Of a DNA stretch of 64,000 bases, positions 37,501-46,253 are shown in pieces. This stretch comes from Curtobacterium flaccumfaciens pv. betae (GTDB lineage Bacteria; Actinomycetota; Actinomycetes; Actinomycetales; Microbacteriaceae): the NCBI RefSeq assembly GCF_026241855.1, contig NZ_JAPJDC010000001.1, positions 3,286,001-3,350,000 on the forward strand, in the 5' to 3' direction. Every line of letters begins with the position of its first letter. Positions within the stretch are counted from its first letter, which is position 1. The notes under the pieces are model-generated. The model did not search any database. It saw nothing but the letters and a program-made list of their open reading frames with translations, and was not told the DNA's origin. Both the position numbers and the translations under genes were made by a program.

Positions 37501-38781
37501 GCAGAAGATGCCCACCGTCAGATCGGCGGGCCCGCAGTGCACGGTGGCCTGCGTGAGCAGACTGCGCGCCAGCGCGAGCGCGCCCTCGCGGTCGCCGACG
37601 ATCCCGACGACGCCGGCGTCGGACAAGTCCGCCACGACCGGCGCAGCGGTGAGGCGACTGTCGGCGACGGCGGCCTTCGCCTCGTCCTCGAGCTTGGACG
37701 ACGCCGCCCGCTGATCGAGTTCGGGGCGCCACGGTGCGTCACCGGTGCCGGCGTGCAGGCTCAGGAAGTCAGCGTCCTCGGAGCGACGCTGCCACAGCAG
37801 GGTGGTGGGGAGCTCGGCCCGGCGGACGACGGTGGCCGGGTCGGGGACGAGTTCCTGCCGACGGGCCGCCTCGACCGCTGCGGCCTCGGCGATCTCACCC
37901 CGGAAGGACTCCACGGCCTCGGCGAAGCGGGTGTCCTCCTCCTTCAGGTTCTTCGCCCGACGGTGCTTCTGCTCGAACCACATGCCGATCGCGGTGACCG
38001 GCGACAGCAGCGCGAACAGGGCGAACCGGGCGTCGCCGAGCAGGAGCACCATCGCGCCGGCGAGGACCAGAGGCGCTGCGACGGTGATCCAGCTGAACTT
38101 CGAGGCCTGCGGGACCTCGCGCTTGGCCGGTGGGTCGACGGTCTCGGTCTCGGTGTTCCGCCCGGCTCGGGGCGGGCGGTTGAACGGCGCGGTCGCCGCG
38201 GGCGTCAGGTTGGCCAGCGAGCCCGCGGCCGGCACGGGGACCTCGTCCAGCGCTGGCCGGACCAGCAGCACGGCGCCGCCCACGATGACGCTCGTGGTCC
38301 CGGTGAGCAGGACTCCCTCGGCATCGATGCGCTCGCCCGCGATCACGGTGCCGTTCGTCGAACCGGCGTCACGCAGGCGGACCCCGTCGTCCTCGCGCTC
38401 GATCGTGCAGTGCTCCCACGAGGCGCTCTCGGTGGGCAGCACGACGTCGGCTTGCGGCGCCCGGCCGACGACGAGCTTCCGGCTGCGCGGGACCGGTACG
38501 ACGAGACCCGCGTCGAGTCCCCCGGCGAGGGTGACGCTCCACCCGTCGATCGTCTGCGGTCGCTCCTGTGGTGCGCGGCCGATGCGGGACCCCTCGAGCA
38601 GGACGAGGTCGCGCAGCGGGGTCGCCGCACTGGTGCGGTGACCGTCGACCGCGAGGGTCGTCTCGGCATCGAGCTCGACGCCGATCGCCGCCGAGAGGAG
38701 CTCCCCCAGCGAGGACGCGCCGGACCACCCGTCGACCTCGACCGCTTCACGTCGGTCGTCGAGCTCGATCAGCAGGCGCAT
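34510..38781 (-). CDS. FHA-FtsK/SpoIIIE type VII secretion ATPase (EssC/EccC-like)
   Basis: 1,423 residues, the motor of a type VII secretion system. Order: N-terminal beta region (1-95); FHA domain (about 100-172: VVGRAPQADVVL, SWEHC, STNGT); two TM helices (about 231-249 and 252-269); a linker; three FtsK-type ATPase domains. D1 is intact (Walker A GTTGSGKSE, 663-671; Walker B VVDE with D771/E772). D2 has GIPGSGTST (988-996), the Lys replaced by Thr. D3 is intact (GPARSGKST, 1252-1260). N-terminal FHA plus paired TMs resembles EssC of Firmicutes more than mycobacterial EccC, which lacks FHA. Last gene of a three-gene operon. Confidence 0.9.
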   Translation of the reverse strand: MRLLIELDDRREAVEVDGWSGASSLGELLSAAIGVELDAETTLAVDGHRTSAATPLRDLVLLEGSRIGRAPQERPQTIDGWSVTLAGGLDAGLVVPVPRSRKLVVGRAPQADVVLPTESASWEHCTIEREDDGVRLRDAGSTNGTVIAGERIDAEGVLLTGTTSVIVGGAVLLVRPALDEVPVPAAGSLANLTPAATAPFNRPPRAGRNTETETVDPPAKREVPQASKFSWITVAAPLVLAGAMVLLLGDARFALFALLSPVTAIGMWFEQKHRRAKNLKEEDTRFAEAVESFRGEIAEAAAVEAARRQELVPDPATVVRRAELPTTLLWQRRSEDADFLSLHAGTGDAPWRPELDQRAASSKLEDEAKAAVADSRLTAAPVVADLSDAGVVGIVGDREGALALARSLLTQATVHCGPADLTVGIFCDAGRADDWGWASWLPHARVAGSSTGARWMSAQRDQSAAMLRGLRESLDELPTPNLLVVVDSEVLTEGRDAPARNLLGEGRTVPGQSLRPGEQPRRVSGIVIATNEQQLPAACTTIITVGADAAATVYRPEDRTRVEDVVLAGLSAETAERSARSVAHFDDPELLVPGASLPSLVRLPELLAGDDTVARTPTGTSPADAIRTAWDARTGFSTPIGSSESGVLEIDLVRDGPHGLVGGTTGSGKSEFLRSLVAGLAARNDPTRLNFLLVDFKGGAAFAACERLPHTIGTISNLDEQLADRAIRALEAELERRQRVFAAAGADIDNLDAYLATKPDEPMPRLLLVVDEFAMLAKDFPDVLTSLVAVAAVGRTLGVHMILATQRPAGVVSEDILANTNMRVALRVQSREDSTNVIGVPAAAGIGRQQTGRAYVKLGQDDITPVQTALVTGRARDERAEQPVSVRPTDVFGVPAPMPAPAPTASDVTDLDQLIESIGQANAAAGYAPPRPIWPEALGDRVELGALSAAGAADTSRTVPVALADDPDHQRQVTTGWDLDEGNLMLMGIPGSGTSTALATLALQLADRTSPDDLDLLVLDMGPGDLAPLARLPHTTAYVGSGAGAGELQARFLRHLRVELERRRATPGGRRAVVLIDGLAALRDEYQDFEGQLLLDALYRVYAEGPALGISFAVSTTRAKAVPSAMDEVTTQKWMFRLADPYDYASIGVRPKDVPPPVPGRFIDSVLRLQSHVATPDVPLAQAVERLEERWSGTAPKASAVGRLPDAVLVDELGAGAVFSSEPWRLPVGIAEDDLAPAALEVYDGEHVLVAGPARSGKSTVLLALAALARAAEGVRPAVWAICDRRSPLASGSFDRVAVGPDEVPALLAGLRLERGPVLLLIDDAERFDDGDQAIATLLATERPGLCVVAAGRSADLRSLYSHWTRAVRKSRCGVLLQPDVDYDGELLGVTLPRRAPVALTVGRGYASSGGAVRLVQTASAGS

Positions 38782-38817
38782 GCTCGCGGTGTCCTTCTCG
38801 GGTTGTGCGTGGGTGGG

Positions 38818-40224
38818 TCAGCGTGCGGTGGAGTCCTCGAACCACACCAGCGAGGTGGCCTGAGCCGCGTCATCGCCGGATGCGTCTTCGGAGCCAGCAG
38901 CGGCGGCGTTGTCGGGTCGGAGTCCGAGTGGCTGTGCCGAGGCCGCCAACACCGTCGCGGACGCACCGAGCGCCTGCTGCCGCGTGAAGTCGAGCGCCGG
39001 ACCGGCGATGCCCGCCGCGGAGTCGAGGTCGAGCGCGGCGAGGGCATCGGTCACGTCGGAGGGCTCCGTGCTGCCGGCCTTGCCGACCGCGCGGACCAGG
39101 GCGACGACGGCATCGTGGCTGCGGGCGTCCGCTGCCCCGGCCACCGCCGAGAACGGCCGGTCGCCCGTCAGGTTCTGGGCGTCGGCATCGTCGGCGAGCA
39201 CCCGGACCCCACCGAGGAACGCGGACATCGCCCGGCCTTCGGCGTCCGAGGAGAGCGCCCGTGCGTCGTCGGTGGCCACCCCGACGGTGCGGAAGGAGCC
39301 GCTCAGGCTGCCGCCGGCATCGATGAGTGCGGCGCCGAAGGCCGGACTCGTCGCGTCCGGGGTGAGGACGACCGGCACGGTGACGTCTGCGGCCTGGAGT
39401 GCTGCCACCAGGGCCCCCTGTCGTTGCGCGGACCCGCTGACGACGACAGCGTCCGAGTCCGGCGCGGCCTTCGGGTCGGCGTCCGCGGCCTCGGCGGTGT
39501 CGTCGTCTGCGTCGGTCGCGCCGGTCCGCGAGGCGATGGTCGAGGCGAGCTCCGCGGTGTCTGCGGTGTCGTCCCCGTCGAGGACGTGCGCCACTCGGAG
39601 GTCTGCGGGCGCACCACCGCCGAGGTTCACCAGGAGCGGCGACTTCGCGTCGCCGAGCGCCGTCGTCATCGCGGCGCCGATCGACTCGGCGGTCGGCGCG
39701 GTCGACCACGAGTCCTTCTCGGCCGAGGCGTAGGGCACCACCACCGGGATGTGCTTCTCGGCCGCCGTCGTCAGCGCTCCGGAGACGTGCTTGCCGGACG
39801 ACGCGACGACGATGCCCGCGACGCCGCTCTTCACCAGGGACTCCACCGCGGTCTTCGCCCCCGCGGACGTCCCGCCGTCGTTCTTCGTGACGAGCGAGAT
39901 GTCGGTCCCGCCGAGCGCCAGTCGTCGCTCGGCGACCAGGGCGCCCTGTGCCGCCTCGTTCCACTCGGAGCCTTCACCGTCGCCCAGGGTGACGACGACG
40001 CCGATCTTCGTGGTGTCGGGGACGTGCTTGACGGTGATCTCCACCGGCACGGTGGCCGGGACAGCCTCGGCCGGTGTGCTGCTGCCGATCGCCCGGAAGG
40101 TCAGGACGGCGGCGACCACCGCGGCGACCAGGAGCACCGCGATGGCGGCGATGACCAGCGGACGGCGATTACGCGGACGTCCCGCCTCGGTGCCATCGGA
40201 CTCGTCGATCGTCTGGTCGCTCAT
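38818..40224 (-). CDS. Membrane-anchored periplasmic-binding-protein-like protein
   Basis: 468 residues. A cytoplasmic N-terminus, one TM helix (about 22-46), then two alternating alpha/beta lobes of a type 1 binding-protein fold (KIGVVVTLGDGEGSEWNEAAQGALVAE-like opening, VAGIVVASSGKHVSGAL, PVVVPYASAEKDSWSTA). This recalls branched-chain amino acid binding proteins, but there is no lipobox or permease. An acidic Asp/Ala/Glu insert lies near 230-255. Start overlaps the stop of the upstream lipoprotein gene (ATGA); the secretion ATPase follows after 36 bp. A role in the secretion locus is inferred from the operon alone. Confidence 0.75.
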   Translation of the reverse strand: MSDQTIDESDGTEAGRPRNRRPLVIAAIAVLLVAAVVAAVLTFRAIGSSTPAEAVPATVPVEITVKHVPDTTKIGVVVTLGDGEGSEWNEAAQGALVAERRLALGGTDISLVTKNDGGTSAGAKTAVESLVKSGVAGIVVASSGKHVSGALTTAAEKHIPVVVPYASAEKDSWSTAPTAESIGAAMTTALGDAKSPLLVNLGGGAPADLRVAHVLDGDDTADTAELASTIASRTGATDADDDTAEAADADPKAAPDSDAVVVSGSAQRQGALVAALQAADVTVPVVLTPDATSPAFGAALIDAGGSLSGSFRTVGVATDDARALSSDAEGRAMSAFLGGVRVLADDADAQNLTGDRPFSAVAGAADARSHDAVVALVRAVGKAGSTEPSDVTDALAALDLDSAAGIAGPALDFTRQQALGASATVLAASAQPLGLRPDNAAAAGSEDASGDDAAQATSLVWFEDSTAR

Positions 40225-42977
40225 CGGTCCGCCCCGATCCGGAAGGTGTACAGCGTGGTCGAGGTCGCGCTGGCCGGCACCTTGAGCTGGAAGGCGGGCA
40301 GCGTCGTCGCGGCGTCGAGGGAGGCTCGGAACTGCTCCTGCTGGAGCAGGATCCCGGCGACGTCCTCGGCGCGGACGTTCGCGTAGCCCGCGGCGTTCTG
40401 CGATGCCAGGGCGAGCTGGTAGTCGGCGGAGTCGGACTTCGCCGCGCTCGTGGCCATCGCGCCGAGGATGCCGGATCCGTTCACCTTGCGGTCGCCCAGG
40501 TCGAGCATCACCCGGTTGAGGTCGCCGGTCAGCAGCGTCGAGGCTCCCTGCACGTCGCGCGTCGAGGCGCTCGTGCTCGCAGCGATCTGCTCGAGACTCG
40601 AGGCCGTCTGACGGTCGACGGCGGATGCCAGCTCGGAGCCTTCCTGCTCGAGCGTCCCCCGCTGCTCGTCGATCGTGCCCTTCGAGTCCTTCGTGACCTC
40701 GCCCGAGGTGGACCGGAGCCCGGAGATCGACTTGTCGAAGGCCGAGATGACGGCGTCACGGCTGCCCTTCGCGGTCTCACTGACCTGCCGCACCTGCTGG
40801 TCGATGATCTTCTGCACGTCCTTCTCGGACTGCGTCGACGCGTCGGCGAAGGCCTTGCGGACCGCGTCCTGCAGCTGGGTCTGCTGCGTGCTGATGGCGG
40901 TCAGCTGGGTGCCGACCACAGCGCTCGACTTCGTTGCCTGCTCGACGAGTTCCTGGAGCTCCTGTGCCGCTCCCTCCACCGAACCACCGTCGTTGCGCAC
41001 CGCCCGGCGGACCGCGGCGATGCCGTCGTCGAGCGCGTCGACGTCGTCGGACAGCGTCGTGACCGCGGCACCGATCCCGGTCTCGGAGCGGAGATCGGTC
41101 GCCGCGACCACCGCGTCCCACTGCTTCGCCTGCTCTGTGAGGCGTTCGTCCATCGGGGTACTGAAGCGTCCACCGGGCTGCAACGTCGTGCCCTCTTCGG
41201 CACCGGGGCACGGCGTGGCGGTCAGGTACCCGCGCAGCGCATCGGCCTGCTCCGCGTCGAGCTGGTCCGTCGCCGCGAGGGCGCAGAGCTGGTCGGCGAC
41301 CTCGAGGTTCTGCGCCTGCATCGAGGTGCTGAACAGACCGTCGCCGGCGTTGCCCACCAGCCCGCGCGCTGCGACTGCCTGCCGGTTCACCGTCGTGACG
41401 GCATCACGCACGGGGCCGAGGTCGTCGGCGGTCTGGTCGCGGAGGTCCTGCAACGCCTGCAGGGTGCGCGCAACCTCGCCGGTGCCGTCGGCGCCGAGGG
41501 CCTGCACGGCGGTGTCGATCTCGCCGAGCTTGGCACGCAGGGCGTCCGACTGCTCGATCGCCGTGTCCGCCAGCTTGGGGTCGAGTTGGTCGGCGAGCTG
41601 CTGCCCGGTGCTGACCAGACCGATCAGCGAGGTGCTCACCGCACGCGACGAATCCCAGAGCGCGCAGGTCAACGATCCACGGGCCTCCTGGGGGGCGCAC
41701 GTCGCTGCGTCCGGCGACGCCGGACCGACGGCTCCCGCCAGCTGCGCGCTCACCTGCTGCTTGCACGCCTCGCTCGCATCGGCGTAGCCGGTGAGCTGCG
41801 CCGAGACGCGGAGGAGGTTGCCGTAGACACTGCCCCCGGCGGACGGGGTCTTCGGCGTGGCCGCGCACCCGTTGCCGTCGAGCACCGTTGCCGGCGCGGT
41901 CGCAGACGTGTCGCCGAGCAGGCTGTCGAGACTCGTGGTGGTCTGCTGGAGCTGCTGCAGCACCGTCGACTGCGTGGCCTTGACCGTGGTGCCGAGGTCG
42001 CTGTTCAGGGAGCCGAGCTGTCCGGAGAGGGACTGCATCGTGCTGGCAAGGGAGGAGCTGCTCTCCTTGAGGCGCTCGGCCGTGCTGACGCCGAGGGTCT
42101 CCGACGTCGTCTCGAGGTTCGACCGGACCTCGGTGATGGTGCCACCGGCACGCGCCAGCACCTCGTTCACCTGCGAGATCAGGTCGATCGTGCGGCGCTG
42201 GAGCGCGAGTTCGGAGTCGCTGTCGGACCCGAAGGCCGCGTTGACGACGCCCGTGGAGGACAGGTCCGTGGACAGCCCGGGCTGCGCGGCGACGTCGATG
42301 GTCGGCGCGGTGAAGTCCTCGACGTCGGCGACGAGGTGCAGCGTGCTGCTCGCACCGGAGGTCGGCGGGGCGAGCAACCGGCCCCACTGGACGACCGCGT
42401 CGCCGTCCTCGTTGGTGCTCACGACACCGTCGGTCGACGAGCCGGAGTCGGCCGAGTCCGTGACGACGCGGTCGGCGGCGGTCCCCGTCAGCACGGTCGA
42501 CGCCGCGATGCTGAAGGGCGCGCCCACGAGTGCCGGGGTCGAACGCGACGTGCCGGCGACGTCGTAGGTCAGGTTCTTCGAAGTGACCGTCAGGTTCTCG
42601 ATCGTCAGGTCGATCGACACCCGACCCGAGTACCCGTCGAGGTCAGCCAGGTCCGTGCCGGTCTTCTTCTTGGTCGAGTACTGCGTCGTGATGCGCAACG
42701 GCAGGTCACTCGCCGCCTTCGCGGGGTCGTGCTCGGTCGTCGCGGACGACGAGTCCTTGCCTGCGACGGAGATCGCGGTGTCCGAGATCGAGGTGATCGA
42801 GCCGTCCGCGGCGAGGCGCGTGTCGACGGTCTGCAGGACCCTCGCCGGGTCGGCAACAGGCTTGTCGTCGGAAGTGCAGCCGGCGAGCACCAGCGCAGCG
42901 ATCCCCGTGACGGCGACCGTCCCCGCGATCCGTCGTCCGGTCCGTCGTGCTCCGGTGTTCCCGGCACGCTGGTTCAT
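40221..42977 (-). CDS. Large coiled-coil lipoprotein of the secretion operon
   Basis: 918 residues. Signal peptide with lipobox LVLAGC, so anchored on the outer face of the membrane. After a beta-rich part (about 40-240) it is dominated by long heptad-like helices (SSSLASTMQSLSGQLGSLNS, LRAKLGEIDTAVQALG, QEQFRASL and many Gln/Ser/Ala-rich stretches). No TM helices beyond the signal. The ATG at 42977 was chosen: GGGGGG-AAG lies 6-8 nt upstream and the lipobox falls at the right distance. It heads the operon. Its position and coiled-coil stalk recall EsaA/YueB of Firmicute systems, but I see no sequence match. Confidence 0.75.
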   Translation of the reverse strand: MNQRAGNTGARRTGRRIAGTVAVTGIAALVLAGCTSDDKPVADPARVLQTVDTRLAADGSITSISDTAISVAGKDSSSATTEHDPAKAASDLPLRITTQYSTKKKTGTDLADLDGYSGRVSIDLTIENLTVTSKNLTYDVAGTSRSTPALVGAPFSIAASTVLTGTAADRVVTDSADSGSSTDGVVSTNEDGDAVVQWGRLLAPPTSGASSTLHLVADVEDFTAPTIDVAAQPGLSTDLSSTGVVNAAFGSDSDSELALQRRTIDLISQVNEVLARAGGTITEVRSNLETTSETLGVSTAERLKESSSSLASTMQSLSGQLGSLNSDLGTTVKATQSTVLQQLQQTTTSLDSLLGDTSATAPATVLDGNGCAATPKTPSAGGSVYGNLLRVSAQLTGYADASEACKQQVSAQLAGAVGPASPDAATCAPQEARGSLTCALWDSSRAVSTSLIGLVSTGQQLADQLDPKLADTAIEQSDALRAKLGEIDTAVQALGADGTGEVARTLQALQDLRDQTADDLGPVRDAVTTVNRQAVAARGLVGNAGDGLFSTSMQAQNLEVADQLCALAATDQLDAEQADALRGYLTATPCPGAEEGTTLQPGGRFSTPMDERLTEQAKQWDAVVAATDLRSETGIGAAVTTLSDDVDALDDGIAAVRRAVRNDGGSVEGAAQELQELVEQATKSSAVVGTQLTAISTQQTQLQDAVRKAFADASTQSEKDVQKIIDQQVRQVSETAKGSRDAVISAFDKSISGLRSTSGEVTKDSKGTIDEQRGTLEQEGSELASAVDRQTASSLEQIAASTSASTRDVQGASTLLTGDLNRVMLDLGDRKVNGSGILGAMATSAAKSDSADYQLALASQNAAGYANVRAEDVAGILLQQEQFRASLDAATTLPAFQLKVPASATSTTLYTFRIGADR

Positions 42978-43230
42978 CACGGTCTTCCCCCCAAGAGAAT
43001 CGTCGAGCACATCGATGCTAGTTGCTGAACGGCGTCAGATCCGGGCTGGTCTCCCCCGGGAGCCACCCCCGTTCGGGCCACAGCTCGCTACTGAAATCCA
43101 ACATAGAGCATCCGCGAGGGTGCTCGGGCCTGTCCACAGGGCGCTGATACTCTGCACGCATGATCCAGGGGGACCAGGGCGTCACGCCCTTCGAACGACG
43201 GCGCACGAACACACGAACGGGGGCGGACCG

Positions 43231-43824
43231 GTGAACATCAACCTGTCGCCGGTGCTCATCGCGCTGATCGCCATGATCGCCATCCCGGCCGCCGTCAGCG
43301 CGCTCGTCCGTCAGAACGACCGGAAGCGGCCACCGTCCACCGTCGTGGGCGACGAGGCGTACGGCGTGCTCTTCACCGTCCGCGCTCGCCGGTTCAGCTA
43401 CCTGCTGCTCCGGATCATCGGGATCGTCGTCATCGTCGTCGGCGGGTTCTTCTTCCTGGCCACGCTCAGCCTGCTCGACGACCCCGACGCGATCGGCATG
43501 CTCATCGCCGGCGTCGGCATGGTGCTGTTCGGGATCCTGTTCGTCTACCTCGGCGTCGGTCAGAAGCGCCGTCGCGTCGAGGCGTACGACTCGCAGCTGG
43601 TCGTGACGCCGATGTTCCGTGCCGCGCGGACCGTCGACCCGGCGGCGATCAAGCGCATCCGGCCCACCACCAACCGGTTCGGTGGCCTGGACATCAAGGT
43701 GAACGGCCAACGCGGCGTGATCAGCGTCCTGTCGATCGACGCCGCCTATCCCGAGCTCTGTGCGTGGCTCGAGCAGCGGGCGCCCGCGCAGTGGGGTGAG
43801 TTCATCGGGGCCTTCGGGCGCTGA
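43231..43824 (+). CDS. PH-like domain membrane protein
   Basis: 197 residues. A first TM helix (about 5-26), two more (about 50-74 and 84-104), then a C-terminal bacterial PH-like domain (YDSQLVVTPMFRAARTVDPAAIKRIRPTTNRF...). GTG start at 43231 with GGGGGCGGA just upstream. It is divergent from the lipoprotein operon and lies between it and the immunity-like array. Whether it belongs to the secretion system is open. Confidence 0.7.
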   Translation: MNINLSPVLIALIAMIAIPAAVSALVRQNDRKRPPSTVVGDEAYGVLFTVRARRFSYLLLRIIGIVVIVVGGFFFLATLSLLDDPDAIGMLIAGVGMVLFGILFVYLGVGQKRRRVEAYDSQLVVTPMFRAARTVDPAAIKRIRPTTNRFGGLDIKVNGQRGVISVLSIDAAYPELCAWLEQRAPAQWGEFIGAFGR

Positions 43825-43857
43825 GCGGCGCGCTGCTGCTGCACTGGGCCGACGGAC

Positions 43858-44145
43858 CTACCGTGTTCGCACGGGCTCGAAGCTCTTCACGTACACGGCC
43901 TGGCAGATCGTGTTCAGGAATGCCCGCATCGTGAAGGAACCCTCGCCGGCGTTCAACCGGTAGCGCTCCCCCTCGATGACGTCCCGCGCCAGTTCGTCCT
44001 CGTTGTCGCGGCTCACACCCCCAGCTCTGCACGAGCGTTCCGCAGTCGGACGTCTCGAGCACGACCTGCGACGTCGACGAGCCGACGCCCTTCAGGGAGT
44101 GAGACGAGTCCGCACTGCTGTGCGCGGAGCTGACGGTGCAGCCGT
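43858..44145 (-). pseudogene. Frameshifted, 5'-truncated copy of the small extracytoplasmic protein family
   Basis: The minus strand reads CTVSSAHSSADSSHSLKGVG and on to GTLVQSWG in one frame, then continues as VSRDNEDELARDVIEGERYR...KSFEP in another. The frame shift is near 44014-44018. The same order is intact at 46254-46694, to which it is very similar also in DNA. The N-terminal TM part is missing. Confidence 0.8.
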
Positions 44146-44156
44146 TCAGTCCTGGG

Positions 44157-44438
44157 TCACTCGACTGCAGCCCCGATGTCCGTCGTACGGTGCGGGGCAA
44201 CTTTCCGTCGCACCGCTTCGGAAAAGGCCAGCACCAGCGCCCCCAGCTCGCTCTCGTAGGGCCAGGTGTCGGCAACAAGGCGGGCGGCGCCCTGTATCCC
44301 GCTGCGGTACGCCGGATGGCCGGGCGCCTGCTCGAATGCGGCAATGAGGACAGATCGTACGGCTGCTATCTGCACAGCCGACGCGGCGTCCTCGACGGCG
44401 TGATCGTCGAGTTGCTTGAGCAATTCCGACAAGGTCAT
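44157..44438 (-). CDS. Small cytoplasmic protein, unknown
   Basis: 93 residues, predicted mostly helical, no signal or TM. Opening MTLSELLKQLDDHAVEDAAS. ATG at 44438; AAGGGG about 10 nt upstream. It follows the 103-aa gene by 39 bp in the same orientation and precedes the pseudogene. Its location in an array of candidate immunity genes suggests a toxin-neutralising or accessory role, but no family is recognised. Confidence 0.55.
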   Translation of the reverse strand: MTLSELLKQLDDHAVEDAASAVQIAAVRSVLIAAFEQAPGHPAYRSGIQGAARLVADTWPYESELGALVLAFSEAVRRKVAPHRTTDIGAAVE

Positions 44439-44477
44439 GTTCTGCCGTGCCCCTTCAGCGCTGGAACAGCGAGTCCA

Positions 44478-44789
44478 TCACGGGAATGTGCGCGTCACCC
44501 GCAGCAGCGCGGAGAGTGACCGCTGGAACGCTTCGGTCGCAGGGACATCGCCCGCGCCGTCAGGCGTGACCACGAACATGTCGCCCATGCCCCCTGCCCC
44601 CGTGTTCGACGCGGAGTAGATCCTTCGGTAGATCCGCCGCCGAGCAAGCCACGCCTCCTCGACGCGGAGTGCCTCGGCCTGGCGGAGGTAGAAGCCCTCC
44701 GCCTCACGAACCCCCATCCGGCAGAGGAATCCGGCCACCTCGTTGCACAGCACGACGACCTCGTCCCGTGTGCTCCTTCGTCTCAACAT
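44478..44789 (-). CDS. Small protein, unknown
   Basis: 103 residues: a helical N-terminal half rich in Arg/Glu (EAEGFYLRQAEALRVEEAWL) and a second half with SNTGAGGMGDMFVVTPDGAGD and AFQRSLSALLRVTRTF. No TM. ATG at 44789 with GGAGCGGGG directly upstream; 12 bp after the stop of the 166-aa gene, hence one operon. No family recognised. Confidence 0.55.
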   Translation of the reverse strand: MLRRRSTRDEVVVLCNEVAGFLCRMGVREAEGFYLRQAEALRVEEAWLARRRIYRRIYSASNTGAGGMGDMFVVTPDGAGDVPATEAFQRSLSALLRVTRTFP

Positions 44790-44801
44790 CCCCGCTCCGG
44801 C

Positions 44802-45302
44802 TCACTCGTCGTTTGGGCTGTCACGCGATCCACGCCGGGGCGTCTCCGAGGCGAGCACTGCGGTGTAGCTGTAGATCTCCGGCGCTACCTTCAGGATCTT
44901 GAGGCCGGCACGCAGCCTGAACGAGCCAGCACCGACCGTGAATCGGTAGCGCTCGCCTGGTTCCACCGCGGACGCTATCCGCTGCATGCTGGACCGATCG
45001 ACGCCTTCCAGGTAGAGGAGATTCCCGCAATTCGTGTGGAAGGTGACCTGGGGTTGTGCACCGCCGGCTCCCTTCGCGGACCGGGAAGACGACATGTTCG
45101 CCTCTGCCGAATCGACCCGACACACAACCTTCATGCGGTGCCCATCGTCGTACCGCCCGAGAATCGACGGGCCGAAACCGAACGTGGCCACCGGGAGCCC
45201 GATGATCAAGAACAACAGTCCGACGGCCTGCAACCGCTCAAGGGAGACACGTGCAGGACTCTTATGAGCAGGACGAAACGTGCCATCAGGAGCAGCGATC
45301 AT
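44802..45302 (-). CDS. Single-pass membrane protein of the SSRS-KG-G family, paralogue 3
   Basis: 166 residues: a cytoplasmic N-terminus, one TM helix (about 25-45), then an outside domain with RYDDGHRMKVVCRVDSA, MSSSRSAKGAGGA, a Cys pair (CRV...NCGNL) and GERYRFTVGAGSFRL. It shares these blocks with the 45504 and 46254 proteins. ATG at 45302 chosen because GGGGAGG lies 11 nt upstream; a GTG 12 nt earlier is too close to it. First gene of a three-gene run. Confidence 0.65.
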   Translation of the reverse strand: MIAAPDGTFRPAHKSPARVSLERLQAVGLLFLIIGLPVATFGFGPSILGRYDDGHRMKVVCRVDSAEANMSSSRSAKGAGGAQPQVTFHTNCGNLLYLEGVDRSSMQRIASAVEPGERYRFTVGAGSFRLRAGLKILKVAPEIYSYTAVLASETPRRGSRDSPNDE

Positions 45303-45315
45303 CAGTTCTTGCACC

Positions 45316-45503
45316 TCCCCTATTGCGAAACGCGGACATGAGGCAGGCCCGCCGCGACGAACCCCGCCAAGCCACCGAGGACCGAGTACGGCGTCGTCGC
45401 AAGAGCATGATCACCAGCGAGCACGAGGGGTACGGCGATCCCGAATGCGTGCGGGTATCCGACCGATAGAGACCGTGCGTGAAAATGGAGGCCGCCTCTC
45501 ACG
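45316..45503 (-). other. Gap with a possible membrane-protein remnant
   Basis: On the minus strand a frame ending near 45320 reads GIAVPLVLAGDHALATTPYS then VLGGLAGFVAAGLPHV, two hydrophobic segments without a convincing start or ribosome site. Probably a fragment; nothing else is visible. Confidence 0.3.
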
Positions 45504-45956
45504 TTACCCCTCGGTTGCCTTGAAGTCGCGCACATCCGGTGCGACCTTAAACAGCTGAAGAACAGAGCGAAACCGGTAAGTCCCTTCTCCAACTATGAAT
45601 CGGTAGCGTTGCCCCACCTTGAGCTCGTCGGCTACCCGATCGACATTCTCCTTGTTGATACCTGAGTCGATCAGCAACCGCCCACAGCCTTTGGTCTCGA
45701 TGACAACTTGACTGCCCGAACTCCCAACGCCCTTCACCGAACGACTCGAGATGCTCCCCGCTTTTGCTGATTCAACGGTGCAAGTCACTGACATTGGATG
45801 AGAATCGTCGTACACGCCCAGAGCGATCGGCGCTACAAAGAATGCCATAATCGGGACGACAACGACGAGGAAGAGCAAGAGCACGGCCATCACGCGGTTC
45901 CGAAATACACGCCGCCGGGCGACGTCCGCCCCAAGCCGGGTCTCCGTCTTCGGCAC
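45504..45956 (-). CDS. Single-pass membrane protein of the SSRS-KG-G family, paralogue 2
   Basis: 150 residues: basic N-terminus, TM helix about 22-45 ([20 protein letters not shown]), outside domain with [33 protein letters not shown], a second Cys in KGCGRLL, and [18 protein letters not shown] start at 45956 with GGAGAG 7 nt upstream. Lower GC than the flanking secretion genes. Immunity to an effector acting at the membrane is the leading guess, from location only. Confidence 0.7.
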
Positions 45957-46253
45957 GGGTACGCTCTCCTTCTCTCATCGCCCATCACATCCGCCAGTGC
46001 TCTGATTCTTCATGCCTTGTCTCCGCCGCTTGAATCGGCCATCGACTGCCACACATCATTGTTCGGACTCGAGGGCCGTCGGATATCGATTCATAACCCA
46101 GAGCGCACCTCGGAACCACCACGAAGATGCGCCAAGCGAGAACTGGAACGTCCTACCTCTGCACGCAACCCGCGCAATCTCGAAGGCGCGGGCCGGGCAG
46201 GCAGAGCTAAATGGCCTGATTGACGACGCCGATCCAGAAGGAGGAAGTGGATG
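45957..46253. other. Gene-free gap in the immunity-like array
   Basis: 297 bp of moderate GC. All frames are broken or lack starts, and no hairpin or repeat stands out. Confidence 0.5.

Noticed and set aside
36808..40386. Very long plus-strand open frame opposite the secretion ATPase and binding-like genes
   Set aside because: Arg/Gly-rich translation without any domain, exactly antisense to strongly supported genes; a consequence of high GC.
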